From positions 163,010,236 to 163,074,235 of the forward strand of contig NC_080539.1 of assembly GCF_028640845.1 (NCBI RefSeq): a DNA stretch of 64,000 nt, written 5' to 3'. Each line of letters opens with the position of its first letter. The stretch's first letter is position 1. Shown piece by piece: positions 11,029 to 22,898 of the stretch. The translations under genes were made by a program, and so were the position numbers. This DNA comes from Ahaetulla prasina (lineage: Eukaryota > Chordata > Lepidosauria > Squamata > Colubridae). The notes below the pieces were generated by a model. The model did not search any database, was not told the origin of the DNA, and saw only the letters and a program-made list of their open reading frames with translations.

Positions 11029-12768
11029 CTCTTAGAATCTGCTATGCTCCCTGCCTCAATTGACTTTTTTTCTTTAAGATAAATTTAATTAATTAATAAT
11101 AATAATAATATATGTTGTCACAAGAAGCAACCACAGGCTGTATTTAGAAGTACGTCCATTTAATCAGGACCAAGGCAAATGTTAAAGTGGGCTTTTGTCA
11201 GCTCTACCAGATAGATCAGATCAAGAATCAACTCCATCACAGGGAGAAACTATTTTTCCCAAGTGCTATAATAACAGGATCTTGTAAATCTGATTGTGCC
11301 ACTTCTTCCCTTTCTTATACCCATGTGAATTATGGAGGGGGTTTCTCTAAGACACTTACACGTATTTTCTGTTTCTTTTTGACTTTAGCTGATTTTCTTC
11401 TTGTCACTTTGGTAGGGGATCAGGCCTATTTCTGGTGAAGTAATCTTTACTGCATTTTACAGATACAGAAAGAACTTACAAGGGCTGGAATTTGTCATTT
11501 TGGTAAATAGATATTCCCTTTCTCCCTCACAGCCATTTTATAAATGGACGAGATCCTTACAAGGCAATTATTTTGCTAAATATAATTCCAAGATGTTCTC
11601 ATAGTTGTCAGTTTACCAACCACTTGATAAAAGTTTTTTTTTACAGAAGAGATAACCTATAACCCTCTAATTGTGGCTAAAAGAAAACTTCTTTTGTCCT
11701 CCAGAGGTAAAGGTAATTGCAGCAAAGATTTTCAGGAAAAAAAACATATTTTCTTGAGAGTTCATCTTCTCTGCTTTAAAGGGCTTTTAAATAACCCTGC
11801 TCCCAAAAAGAGAAAGGAGAAAGAGAAATATGATTTACAAATTTTGGCCTATTTCTTGACTAAACTGATTTTTTTTTTCTAAATGTTTCACTGTGTCTTT
11901 AGTCCCTATTTTGTGTAAAAGCTTAGAAAGCACCTATCACATAATTGTCATCTTTTCTTTCATCTTATTACTCTAGTTTAGGCCTACCACACATAACAGA
12001 AGTTTCCACATAGCTGTACTTCCGCCATAGTTGTGTCAGCATCTAGGGAGGACTTTCTCGCAAAACAAAACAAAAATCCTATAATTTTGTGTCATATATA
12101 TCTGAATCTCCATATGTTCATTCAGACATCAAATATCTGGAAAATGAAATCCTGGAGCAAAACAATGGGCAGCAAACAGATAGGCTTCATGTTGTTCCAG
12201 CAGATGTGCAGGACATAAGCAGCCAAACAGCCTAGTGTGTTCTTTTCTGACACAGTTTCACAAAGTAGAACACTCAGCTAAAGAGCCACAAGGAACTAAT
12301 GTGGTTGTGAAGCAGAAGATGTCCAATGGCACAATCACCCCCTCAGTGGGACCAATTCTGCACACACCATTTTTTAATTTCGGAGTGCTGTTAGCTCAGG
12401 CTAACTTCGTGGAGTGGAGAAGCTTTGTTCAAAAGAACTCTTCTTCCCTCTTGGCATTCTAGCTGGAAGTTCAAATAGCAATCTTCAGAACTCCTACCAA
12501 GTATATCAGAAGTAGATCAGCGGGCAATTGGAAAATAGACACAGAGGCACAAGAGGTTGCTTAGCTTTGTTTTTCTCAGCAAAAGTGGCCACAGAGATTT
12601 TTGCTGCCGTGCAAAGTGAAAAAAACAAATGATGTGTGCTAAATTGGCCCAAAACTATACTGAGGATTGTTTTGAATGGAGAATGAGTATATAAAAATGT
12701 TAGACTTGCAGTTTGGATTTTGTGGTACTGTTACCTTGACTAGGGAGTCTGACACACCTATCATATAT
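11029..12768. other. No recognised feature
   Basis: Contains a short (AAT)n run at about 11095-11110 and otherwise unremarkable AT-rich sequence. No exon was supported. Confidence 0.5.
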
Positions 12769-12776
12769 CACTAAGA

Positions 12777-13018
12777 CAGAGGTGGGTTTCATCAGGTTCT
12801 GACCAGTTCTGGAGAACCAGTAGCGGAAATTTTGAGTAGTTCAGAGAACCTGTAATAAAAATTCTGACTGGCCCTGCCCCCATCTATTCTCTGCCTCCCA
12901 AGTCTCAGCTAATTGGGAGGAAATGGGGATTTTGCAGTAACCCTCCCCTGTCACGCCCACCAAGCCACACCCACCAAGCCACAGAACCAGTAGTAAAAAA
13001 ATTTGAAACCCACCACTG
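12777..13018. mobile_element. hAT-like family A, copy 2
   Basis: Left end CAGAGGTGGGTTTCATC and right end GAAACCCACCACTG are inverted repeats of each other. Flanking 8-mers are cactaaga (12769-12776) and cactaaac (13019-13026), two mismatches. Subterminal blocks 'ggagaaccagtagcggaaat' and 'cacagaaccagtagtaa' are shared with the other copies. Confidence 0.8.
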
Positions 13019-13089
13019 CACTAAACACAAGGTGTCAAACATCTGGGTTCCCCCTGTGGGTTGCCAATTCCTGTGACACATCCCTTGAT

Positions 13090-13290
13090 GCCTATCAAAT
13101 ACCTCGTGCCAACTGTCACTCAACCAACATACATACATCCTTCTTATAGAACCCCCAAACATCCATTGTTCAACCATCCATTGCTCAACCGATCGTAGTT
13201 CAACCAACCAACCTCCAACTGCACGTTGAACAGAACCTCCAACCATCCATGGATCAGAACCTCCAATCAACTATCATTAATAACTAGGTA
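13090..13290. repeat. Degenerate 'caaccatccattg' repeats before the LINE
   Basis: Several imperfect copies of caaccatcc/aacctccaa words lie just upstream of the LINE endonuclease. They may be the 5' UTR of that LINE or independent sequence. The minus-strand frame here (repeating Gly/Trp/Val) is a by-product. Confidence 0.45.
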
Positions 13291-13335
13291 CCCCTTATTT
13301 CCTCTTCACCTAACGCTGCAGATCTTAAATGCAAA

Positions 13336-14283
13336 TTGATAAACGCAAGAAGCATTGTAAACAAATTGCCTGAATTTATACTCATGTTAAACAATGGTAC
13401 ATTTGATATTATATTTGTATGCGAAACATGGCTGAACTCATCCATCCCTGACTCCATTATTTCAGACAAAGAATACCATGTTTTTAGATCAGATCGTGAA
13501 ATCCGCAGAGGAGGTGGAGTAGCTATCTTTCATAAAAAGTCACTGAATCTAAAAAATGTTCAAGTTGCACATAAACTTGCTATCTCTGAAACTACTGTAA
13601 GCGACCTGTCCCTTAACACCACACTTTGATTCCTACTATGCTACAGAACCCCTGACTACAACATCGCACATGCGAACATGTTAACCTCACTACTAACTTG
13701 GGCTACGTCTTGCCCATATCCTCTCATCTTCCTGGGTGACCTCAATCTACCTCATATTAACTGGATAACAAACGAATGTACAACTGAACCCATCCATACT
13801 ACTCTATACAACACTATCACAAATCTAGGTCTTGAACAACTAGTAACTAACAATACAAGAATCAACAACCGCCTTGATCTCATCTTCTGCAACAACACAA
13901 ACTCAATTTATGGACTACAAATAAAAGAACCCTTTTCCAACAGTGACCACAGCATGATAAACTTTTGTCTCAATATGCACCCTTACAAAAATCATAATAA
14001 TAGTATTCCAAACTACAATTTCAAAAAAGCCAACTATGACCTTATAAACACCTACTTCTCATTTCTTGACTGGCAAAAGCTATTCTCATCCTGTATCACT
14101 GCTGAAGACCACTACAGAGTTTTCCTACCCGAAATCAATAGAGTCATTAAACTCTACGTACCACAAACCACCACAAAAATCAAGAAAAACAAATTAGCCA
14201 TATCAATAAAAAAGCTGCAATCAAAAAAAAAATCCCTTTGGAGAAAAAACAAAAAGGGACATGTAGCTAATTTCAAAAACTGA
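13336..14283 (+). pseudogene. LINE endonuclease domain, broken
   Basis: Frames 13336-13629 and 13678-14283. Visible motifs of the exonuclease-endonuclease-phosphatase fold are NARSIVNKL at the N-terminus, ETWLNSSIPD, RGGGVAIF, LGDLNLPHINW (the G-D-x-N box) and SDHSMI (the catalytic SDH box). This is the normal order for a jockey-type LINE target-nicking endonuclease. A stop at about 13627 and another near 14281 disrupt it. Confidence 0.8.
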
Positions 14284-14388
14284 TACAGAGATATATGCAA
14301 CCAAATAAAAATTGAATGCACCAATTACCACACTAAGCAAGAAGAAGACCTTCTGTGCACAAATTCCAATTGTGCTTTTTATAATTTT

Positions 14389-16072
14389 GTGAACAACAAA
14401 CTTAATGACTCGAGATCCATCCCACCACTAAAAGAATCTAACGGCAAAGAAAATAATGATGAAACAGTTAAAGCAAACCTCTTTAACACATTCTTCAGCT
14501 CAGTCTTTGTTAACAGTAATGGCTCATACCCGACATTCCCCAACCGCACCAACAATGACCTAACACATATAGATTTCACTGAAGAAAATGTTGAAAAAGC
14601 TCTTCGCAAACTGAAACCATCCCTATCTATAGGACCTGATGGACTATGTGCATACTTCTTAAAAAAACTTTCCACTAATATAGCAGAACCCCTAAGCATA
14701 ATCTTTGGAAAAGCCTTCACGACCAGTTCCCTTCCCAAACTTTGGTCACTAGCCACGCTCATCCCTGTCTTCAAAAAAGGAGACCCCAGCCTAGTTGAAA
14801 ATTACAGAACAATCTCTCTATGCTGCGTCACCTGTAAAGTTATGGAATCTATCATCAACCAATCCACCATCCTCCACCTAGAAACAAACAATCTACTCTC
14901 TAATAAACAATTTGGTTTCAGAAAAAAATTACCATGTAACTTACAACTTCTTCACTGCAAAAACATATGGACTACAAATCTTGATCAAGGCAAAACAATA
15001 GATGCAATTTACATGGACTTCTGTAAAGTTTTTGACTCATGACAAACTTCTCCTAAAACTAAAATCCTACGGCATCCCCGGACCCCTCCACAATTGGATA
15101 TCAGCGTTCCTGTCAAACAGACAACAAGTGGTCAAAATAGGTAGTGCCCTATCAAATCCTGTTCCTGTCAATAGCGGAGTTCCCCAAGGCAGTGTTCTTG
15201 GACCAACACTCTTCATATTATACATTAATGATCTCTGTGACCATATTAAAAGTAATTGTGTTCTTTTCGCTGACGATGTCAAACTATTTAACACTACCAA
15301 AAATACAGCTACCCTTCAAAAAGACCTTGACTTTGTGTCAAAAACTTGGCAACTCCAAATCTCAACCAGCAAATGCTCTGTCTTACACATTGGAAAAAAG
15401 AATCTAAACACTAAATACAAACTCGATGAACATTACCTTACAGATGACCCCCACCCTGTTAAAGACCATGGAGTTTTCATATCCAATGATCTAAGTGCGA
15501 AAGCCCACTGCAACTACATCGCAAAAAAGGCTTTAAGAGTTGTAAACCTAATCTTACATAGCTTCTTCTCCAAAAACACTACACTACAAACCAGAGCATA
15601 TAAAACATTTGCTAGACCAATTCTTGAATACAGCTTGCCTGTCTGGAACCCATACCATATTTCAGACATCAATACAATTGAACATGTCCAGAAATATTTT
15701 ACAAGAAGAGTTCTCCACTCCTCTGTATACAACAAAATACCTTATCCCACCAGACTTGAAATCTTCGGTTTAGAAAACTTAGAACTCTGCCGCCTTCAAC
15801 AGGACCTGTGTTTAACTCATAGAATCATCTATTGCAATGTCCTTCCTGTTGAAGACTACTTCAGCTTCAATCACAACAATACAAGAGCAAACAATAGATT
15901 TAAACTTAATGTTAACCGCTTCAATCTTGATTGCAGAAAATATGACTTCTGTAACAGAGTTGTTAATGCTTGGAACATACTACCTGACTCTGTGGTCTCT
16001 TCTCAAAATCCCCAAAGCTTTAACCAAAAGCTGTCTACTATTGACCTCACCCCATTCCTAAGAGGTCTATAA
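14389..16072 (+). pseudogene. LINE reverse transcriptase, frameshifted
   Basis: Frames 14389-15042 and 15002-16072 together span the RT. Blocks in order are GPDGLCAYF, LIPVFKKGD, QFGFRKK, IYMDFCKVFD, GVPQGSVLGP, and FADDVKLF at about 15265-15288 (catalytic ADD), then a C-terminal part ending before 16072. Compared with the sister copy at 28256-29449, about 8 bp are missing after codon FDS near 15040, which shifts the frame. Such proteins copy LINE RNA at nicked chromosomal DNA. This one cannot be made intact. Confidence 0.85.
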
Positions 16073-16255
16073 GGGACATGCATAAGAGCACAAATGTGCC
16101 TACCGTTCCTGTCCTATTGTTTCCTTTCATTATATCCAATTAATATAGTTATTACATACTCAAGCTTATATATATGCTCATATATTGTATAGTTATTTTC
16201 ATGCTTATGCTTATATATACTGTTGTGACTAAATAAATAAAGAAATAAATAAATA

Positions 16256-16440
16256 AACTCTCTTTTTACATTTTAAATAATATTTTCCCTTTTCTTAAAA
16301 AATGGGAAGCTGGTTTGCTGTAAAACAAAGCATCGGCTTCCAACATTCAACTTTCGTGGAGAAAAGGAGCCACATATGTTTTCTTAGAAAATAAAAATGT
16401 TAAGTAGGACCAGTCCCTCATATTAAGCCTTCACCCATGA
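16256..16440. other. No recognised feature between two LINEs
   Basis: Short linker between the (AAATA)n tail and the CR1 3' end. Nothing was recognised. Confidence 0.5.
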
Positions 16441-16839
16441 GTGGATTGTTCCAAAGTGGTCAAGGGTATGGCAGGTGCTGTGAAATGTTTTTTCCCCGAA
16501 GGCCATCACTCTACTAAACAAATAATTCCCTCAACACTGTCAAACTATTTACTAAATCTGCACTACTATTACTCTTCTCATCCTTCCCATCACCCATCTC
16601 CTTCCACTTATGACTGTAACTTTGTTGCTTGTATCCTTACGATTTATACTGATATTGATTGTTTCCTGATTGCTTATTTATAGCCTATGACTATCGTTAA
16701 ATATTGTACCTTATGATTCTTGATGAAGGTATCTTTTCTTTTATGTACACTGAGAGCATATGCACCAAGACAAATTCCTTGTGTGTCCAATCACACTTGG
16801 CCAATAAAAAAAAATCTATTCTATTCTATTCTATTCTAT
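16441..16839 (+). mobile_element. Snake1-type CR1 LINE 3' end with ATTCT tail
   Basis: The 3' UTR contains 'tgtacactgagagcatatgc', 'gacaaattccttgtgtgtcc' and 'cacacttggccaataaa' and ends in an (ATTCT)n array. The same block in reverse is at 42803-42960. CR1 elements of the Snake1/L3 group are known to seed AATAG/ATTCT microsatellites in snakes. It is strongly 5' truncated, and any remaining coding residue (near 16441-16600) is vestigial. Confidence 0.8.
16814..16839. repeat. (ATTCT)n microsatellite
   Basis: About five pentamer units directly continue the CR1 3' end. Confidence 0.95.
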
Positions 16840-16849
16840 GTGGAAGACT

Positions 16850-17620
16850 TAAGTATGCCATTTGTTACTTGATACATTTTATTTAAAAACAGATCTTCTG
16901 TACATTCAATCTAACCAAAATACATTTAGAGGCATAGTAATACTCTTTTAAATGCCATCTAGGTATGTAGTCACTGATCTAATTATCTCATATTAAGGTA
17001 ATCAGAATTGTCTTCACGTTCAAGATTTAGGAACTCACCAAAAAAGTTGGTTATTTCACTTTCATTACCAAGCAACAATCCATGCCATTGGCTAACAATG
17101 ACACTATACTTGTTATGTAAATTCTATGTTTGTAACCTGCTGGGGCTCTTTGTTTAAGGTTTGGGGTTGGTGACTCACTGTATTCAGTAAGATAAGCATC
17201 TTGGTCTTCTCCAGTTGGTTTGCTAAACTTTTTGGGTGTTTCTTCCACCTTTGGATAAGTAGGGAATCCTCAAGGATCTGTCATAATTCCTTTCCAGAAA
17301 CAATTCCATTAATAGAAGGTAATCAGTTCATATTAAATGATAACCTGCCCATTTTTCCACATTACAGCCTAGCACGCCCCAATTCCTGGTAGTAAATATA
17401 TTCTTAAATAGAACTCTTTGGAGAGATGGGATTTATTATCAAGTTAGCCTTCTTCTTAAGTAGTTGATATTCAATTGTCTGGATCATTTAGACTTTGATG
17501 CTTTATTTACTTCGTACACAATAAATTGTATTCTGCCCAATCACACGACTCTGGGATTTGCATCAATAACATTTTATTATCCATAGTTATTATTATTATT
17601 AACATCCTTTTGTCTGCTAT
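16850..17620. other. No recognised feature
   Basis: AT-rich sequence. No domain or repeat family was recognised. Confidence 0.5.
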
Positions 17621-17776
17621 TTCTTTGTTCCTATTCTGTTTTTATAATCTTTTTAAATGTTTTCAATAAATACCTAAAACCATTATCATGATTAATTATT
17701 ATTTAGGGCGCCCAGGGTTGCTTGCTTGGTGACATGACATCTATATAAATTGGATAAGTAAATAAGTAATTATCAA
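17621..17776 (+). mobile_element. L2-type LINE 3' tail remnant
   Basis: The end resembles the stereotyped L2-type tail: 'agggcgcccagggttgcttgc', then 'tatataaattggataagtaaataag'. Intact relatives elsewhere in the window are at 45690-45815 and 62550-62612. Only the tail survives. Confidence 0.5.
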
Positions 17777-17859
17777 AACTCATAAACAGAAACATAGGTG
17801 ACTAGAGGAACCAAGAGGAGGCAAATATCAAAAAGAATGCCATAATGTGTACATCTTGT

Positions 17860-17884
17860 CACACACACACACACACACACACAC
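17860..17884. repeat. (CA)n microsatellite
   Basis: About twelve uninterrupted CA units. Confidence 0.95.
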
Positions 17885-18475
17885 ATTTAAGGGCTGAAGT
17901 CAACATTACAAAGTTGTGATAGGGTGGGTTTTTTTTGCAGTGGTTCTGATGAAATCATTGGATTCTGCAGCTGCCACTGAACAAACATTTACACAGAATG
18001 TAAAATCAGATCTAAAAGATATGAGGAAGAGTGGGTAGGTTGGACAAAGTCATTCTCAACACTTCTCCCTTCTAATGGACTTTTAAGATTCCTATTACTG
18101 GACCTATATAACATTATAGGACTGACAGGAAGAAAAATTGGGGAGACTGCCTAGTTTTTTAGTGAGCCAGGAAAAGGGACTGAATACTGCATAAATAAAA
18201 TTGTAATTTAAATATTGCCACAAAATTATTTCCAAAGATCAATGTGTTCATTTATATGGCTTCCAAATTATTGGCCTGGAAGTAGTAAGCAGCAGATCAT
18301 TCAGAATGAATAGATTTGCTCTTATTTAAGAATAATGACAGTGCATGATAATTTGTATGTTTAATGCGCTATAGAAACATTTCCCAGATAACAGTTACTT
18401 AATTAAAATGATCATGAAATGGGTGTTGCACTATTCCAGACTCTGCTTCATTTGATAACAGGACTAATAACAGAT

Positions 18476-18547
18476 TTGATAACTGGACTAAGACACTGAA
18501 ATCTGCAAGTGTTGATAACTGGACTAAGACACTGAAATCTGCAAGTG
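18476..18547. repeat. 36-bp perfect tandem duplication
   Basis: Units 18476-18511 and 18512-18547 are identical over 36 bp, starting ttgataactggac and ending tctgcaagtg. Nearby 'gataacaggactaataaca' is a weaker third match. No function was recognised. Replication slippage is the simplest origin. Confidence 0.95.
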
Positions 18548-19635
18548 TCTTGGAAAGAATTAGATTTGTGGCCCATTCGCTGGCTTACTCAGTTTAGCAC
18601 TAAGATGAACAAAGAAATAAAAGTTTGCAGGCTCAAGACTATAATATATGAAGACATTCATTGGAGAGGGCAAAAGAGGGTTGAACTTAACTCCCTAACC
18701 CAAGCCATCCCTTGGATGAAGTGTGGCAGGAGAAGAAAGAAACATGGAATTTTGTTGTCCATAACCTTTGTTGGTCAATTGAAAAACAACGAGTTTACAT
18801 TATGGATATTTTTCAGTTCACCTTCTGAGAGCCAAATGCTACGTTGATTCTCATGCAGAATTGTTCCACTCAAGCCAGGAGCTCTCTGAAGCCTAGAACG
18901 AACCTGGGAATTGACTCAACTGGAACACCATTTTAAAAAATGCTCCAAATTGATACATTGCAAATAAAAGCAGTATTACAAGCTGGCTATTCCAGTAATA
19001 TGTACCTTCGCTTTGTCCAAGATGAGATCAGCCAGGGATATCCACAGGGAAGGCCACAATGGTTGGAAACAATAGGAAAGACATTACAGTGCAGATGGGG
19101 ATACAGATGGGTTACACAGAAAAGCCAATGCCCAATGCTTGCAGGACTCCAACAATGAAAATGGTCTGGGCTTCACTTCTTTCAGCTTCTGTTTCTTTTG
19201 TAACACATGAGATGCTCCTATTTTACCCTCCAATATCTCACTAAGCAAGAGGATGCTTCCCCGAATTCTAGTTTTCCTTTACATTGTTTGTGGCTCCGTA
19301 AATCAAAGACAAATCCCACATTGTGGAGTTTTTTTCTCCATGCTTGTAGTATCTACAGGGAAACATCAGCAGGTAGTCAATATCCTGCCTTGATCCATTT
19401 GCAAAGAGGTCACATCCAAACTTAGTTTTTATGTGGTTCTTCCCCAGGCCTTAACTGCCTTTAATATGGTTGAATGTGTTATGTGTTACGTGATAAATCC
19501 TTTTTAATGTGTGTATTATTGCATGCTTTGATATAAAATGTAGGGGTTTGTAAAGTAAAAAAGCAACTTTATTTGATTAAATACTTCGAATAAAATGACA
19601 GTGTTTGTTATGTTGTTTTTTTAATTGGCAATTTA
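18548..19635. other. No recognised feature
   Basis: A 100-codon frame at 18545-18847 has no recognisable motif and no supporting context. I do not call it a gene. Confidence 0.5.
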
Positions 19636-19776
19636 TTTCCTTCCTTCCTTCCTTCCTTCCTTCCTTCCTTCCTTCCTTCTCTCCCTCCCTCCCTCTCTCC
19701 CTCTCTTCCTTCCTTCCTTCCTTCCTCCTCTCCCTCCCTCCCTCCCTCCCTCCCTCCCTCCCTTCCTTCCTTCTTC
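19636..19776. repeat. (CCTT)n/(CCCT)n polypyrimidine tract
   Basis: About 140 bp of nearly pure pyrimidine on the plus strand in alternating CCTT and CCCT blocks. It yields Pro/Ser/Leu and Arg/Glu/Gly frames that are artefacts. Confidence 0.95.
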
Positions 19777-20433
19777 TGTGGGAAGCCTTTAGGGTTGTCA
19801 AGTGATACAGAGATCTATAAAAGAATCAAAGAGATCTTGACTGGTCTGTGAATTAGACATGAGATAAATTTCTGGACATACATCTAGACTAAAACAAGTA
19901 TTTCTTCCTTTGAAGGAAGATGTAATGTTACACATCAGTTGGTTTATTTTAGGATTGCCAGACCTCAGATTTTAACCTTCTTCTCTCGGGGAAAGGGTAA
20001 TATTTCTGGGGAATGACTAGAATAAAGGAAGGTGTTTTTTTCCCCGTGAAGTATCACCAGACTTTATTCCTTGACTAAAGTTCTTTAGCCTCTGACAGGC
20101 TAGCAACTTATAATGCATCTTATAGAAGGGCTGGAATATTACAGAAAATCAGAGCTGAGTTAGAATGAAACCGGGCATTGCCTATCCTTAAAAAATAAAC
20201 TCATATGAACTTTTTTTTAGACTCAATGAACAGATAGAACGGTGGATCAAAGTACTGGACAAGACCACTTCAAGAAGCGCAGGAGTGGATTGTGACTGGA
20301 ATCAGGCAAGCAGACTGGCAGAGCAGAATACAAGGCAAGAGAAATGGCTGAAATTCTATCCCAAGCTATCTCGGTTGATCTTAGGCTAAGCACTACAAAG
20401 AATGCTTATTAGGCCCTCGCACATGTCCATATG
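19777..20433. other. No recognised feature
   Basis: Nothing was recognised. Confidence 0.45.
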
Positions 20434-20744
20434 TCAAAAATTTTCCCTACAGGTTCTGTAGGCATGGCTTGGTGGGCGTGGCAGGGAAGGATACTGCAAA
20501 ATCTCCATTCCCACCCCACTCCAGGGGAAGGATACTGCAAAATCTCCATTCCCACCCCACTCCAGGGGAAGGATACTGCAAAGTCTCCATTCCCACCTCA
20601 CTCCAGGGGAAGGATACTGCAAAATCTACATTCCCACCCCACTCTGGGGCCAGCCAGAGGTGGCATTTGCCGGTTCTCTGAACTGCTCAAAATTTCCACT
20701 ACAGGTTCTCCAGAATCTGTCAGAATCTGCTGGATTTCACCCCG
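20434..20744. mobile_element. hAT-like family A, copy 3 (41-bp repeat core)
   Basis: The right end (ctgctggatttcacccc) and the inner blocks 'aggttctgtaggcatggc' and 'ctctgaactgctcaaaatttc' match the other copies. The left terminus is eroded and I cannot assign a target duplication. The core is a 41-bp tandem repeat. Confidence 0.7.
20485..20648. repeat. 41-bp minisatellite, four units
   Basis: Units start with ggaaggatactgcaaa at 20485, 20526, 20567 and 20608. The period is exactly 41 and there are only a few substitutions. The same unit appears once at 22752-22795, about twice inverted at 61085-61160, and in diverged form at 62990-63080, always inside family A elements. There are no spacers, so it is not a CRISPR array. 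Confidence 0.95.
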
Positions 20745-22576
20745 ATATGGAAGTTAACAGCAATCTATCATCATGGTACTTCTTCACGGTCACCATTGCT
20801 CGCCTGTCATGCATAGTACACAGCAGCTATTTCATACATTCCCCTCAAGATGTTATGCCAACAGTTAGATCATCAGGTATATACAGTAAGAACAATAATA
20901 TGTGATGGGTGCCCTGTGCTTGATGAGGGAGGTGATTTGGTTTATAGGAAGCACTTTGAACTTGGCAAGAAAACAAGCAGGTTACCTATGTTCAGTTTTA
21001 TGCTTTATTTTGACTCTCGTCTTTAAATATTTAGCCACAAGAAAATCTCAGTCCTATCAAAAATGAGTCTGTTGTGCTCTGTTTTCTACAATAATATCAT
21101 AATATTCATTGCTTTTCAAACGATACTACCATAATTATACAAATCGGTTTTTAAACTACAAATTAAACCTAGACCTTCTGGAGCCACACTGTCTGATCCT
21201 GCCTTTCCTTTAGAAGCAACAGATACTAAACTGTACAATGGGTTTTCACCTAATCTATGTTCCGCAGAGCAGAGGTAGAACAAAAGCACTGAAGAGAAGA
21301 GACGGCGCTGTGGAAAGTCATAGGGTGCTTACCCTTCATGTTTCTCTTTCTATTTCAGCGAAGGGTTCAAACGTGAACGCATGAAAGCTCTTTTGTGCTA
21401 ACATCAAATAAAGATTATTTGTGCCAAAACTGACAATAAGGTTTCCAGAGGGTTTGTTGTTTGAATAGGAATCCTCTAACCTTAGTCAATGCAGAGATCT
21501 AAGTCTGCCAATAATATCAGAAGAATCCCACATGTTCAAACATATGCCTGCATTCACAATAGAAGATTAGACCTGGTCATTTTCACCTTTAAAAGTGAAA
21601 GGGTAAAAAAAAAATCCATCCTTGGTCAAATTCACCATTTTGATCTGTGTATGTCCTACTATAGCTCAATAATAGGGCATATACATTACATGCAGAATTT
21701 CCCAGGGACAATCCTAATTATTGGCTACTAAAAAGTCCAAGAAGAACAGGCCAAGCTTCTGCAAGTTCAGACACCAGGGCTTCTATCTTCAGAATTCCCC
21801 TACCAACACTGTTCTGCTGAGAATTCTGGGACTTGAAGTCCATGCCTTTGGCACCTATATTGAAGAAGTTAGAATGGACATATCCACCAGGTTATAGATT
21901 CTATTATTTTTTTCTTATTTCAGCATTGATTTTCACCTTGTTGTTGTTCAAAAAATAAAATTGCAGGAAAAGTTTTTAGAAACTTTTGCTTACTTTGCTT
22001 ATTTCTATTTTTTATTTCTGTTTTGTTTAAGAGATACATTTAATTTGATTTTGCCTAATATGTATGTTTCTGTAAGCAAACTTTACTAATGCAATGCATT
22101 TCACTCATAGTATATTTAGGTTTGTATAGGTGTGAATGTGTGTGTAAGGAACTAAGTCATGTAACTAATGATTCAGTGCTTATATCAATTCAACACTTAC
22201 ATTGGATCAATGTATTTTTTTTTAAATAAAGAATTTCTGTCTCCCCCTTCTATTGACCTAGTGACAAAACATGGATCCCCATTTCACTCCAACAACTTAG
22301 AGGACAATTATTGATAAAAGATACAGTACCAGATAGAAGGATAACTCCACTTATATTATAGAAGGCAAGTAATAAAGCCCTCAATTTGCCTAGAAACCTA
22401 CTCTCCTTGAGGGAACCTTACTTCTGACATCCTAATTATTGTAGGCTTTAACAGGAGGAAATATTGGAAGAGAAAAGGGATTATTACAAGGCAATGCTGA
22501 TGGGGAATCCCCTTCCCATATGTCTCCCCCTCCTCATTTCCAGATATTAACTTTTTCTTAGGGGTAACGCCAGTTA
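20745..22576. other. Mostly no recognised feature; half of a MITE near 21815
   Basis: At 21815-21850 'ctgagaattctgggacttgaagtcc' matches one arm of the palindromic family C MITEs, as an isolated remnant. The rest is AT-rich without recognisable content. Confidence 0.45.
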
Positions 22577-22678
22577 CAGGTAGTTCTCAATGTACCACCA
22601 CAATTGAACCCAACATTTCTGTTAAAAGTCACAATACATCATGATATGTCACATGATGCAATCAAGTTTGACACCTAT
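22577..22678. mobile_element. Fused remnants of a Tigger-like MITE and a family B MITE
   Basis: 22577-22632 starts CAGGTAGTTCTCAATG after a TA and matches the reverse complement of the right end of the element at 57477-58023. 22641-22678 (atgtcacatgatgcaatcaagtttgacacc) matches the end of the family B MITEs at 34743 and 35772. Both are partial. Confidence 0.5.
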
Positions 22679-22701
22679 GGACTAAAACTTCCATTTTGGG
22701 G

Positions 22702-22890
22702 CAGTGGTGAAATCTAATTTTTTTTTCTACCGGTTCTGTGGGCATGGCAGGGGAAGGATACTGCAAAATCCCCATTCCCTCCCCACTCCTAGGGCCAGCC
22801 AGAGGTGGTATTTGCCAGTTCTCTGAACTACTCAAAATTTCTGCTACCAGTTCTCCAGAACCTGTCAGAACCTGCTGGATTTCACCCCTG
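22702..22890. mobile_element. hAT-like family A, copy 4, perfect 8-bp TSD
   Basis: Left end CAGTGGTGAAATC, right end GATTTCACCCCTG. Perfect flanking 8-mers ttttgggg are at 22694-22701 and 22891-22898. It contains a single copy of the 41-bp unit, so it is the compact (189-bp) form of the family. Confidence 0.9.
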
Positions 22891-22898
22891 TTTTGGGG

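Larger units (their letters stand above)
13325..16255 (+). mobile_element. Jockey-superfamily LINE (CR1/L2/Rex1-like), near full length
   Basis: Carries an apurinic-like endonuclease region (13336-14283) followed by reverse transcriptase (14389-16072), a 3' UTR and an (AAATA)n-type tail (16230-16255). The 3' UTR has tatata-rich segments also present at 51720-51885 and, inverted, at 27570-27720. It is interrupted by stops (near 13627 and 14281) and a frameshift near 15040, so it is inactive. Related copies on both strands show a family recently abundant here. The exact clade within the superfamily is uncertain. Confidence 0.8.

Noticed and set aside
14379..14774. 131-codon minus-strand frame within the LINE
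   Set aside because: It is antisense to a clear reverse transcriptase frame and has no motif of its own.
18545..18847. 100-codon plus-strand frame as a small gene
   Set aside because: No recognisable domain, no splice or promoter context, and length is within chance expectation for a 64-kb AT-rich window.
20485..20648. Regular 41-bp repeats resembling a CRISPR array
   Set aside because: The units abut with no spacers, are in vertebrate repeat DNA, and recur within transposon copies.
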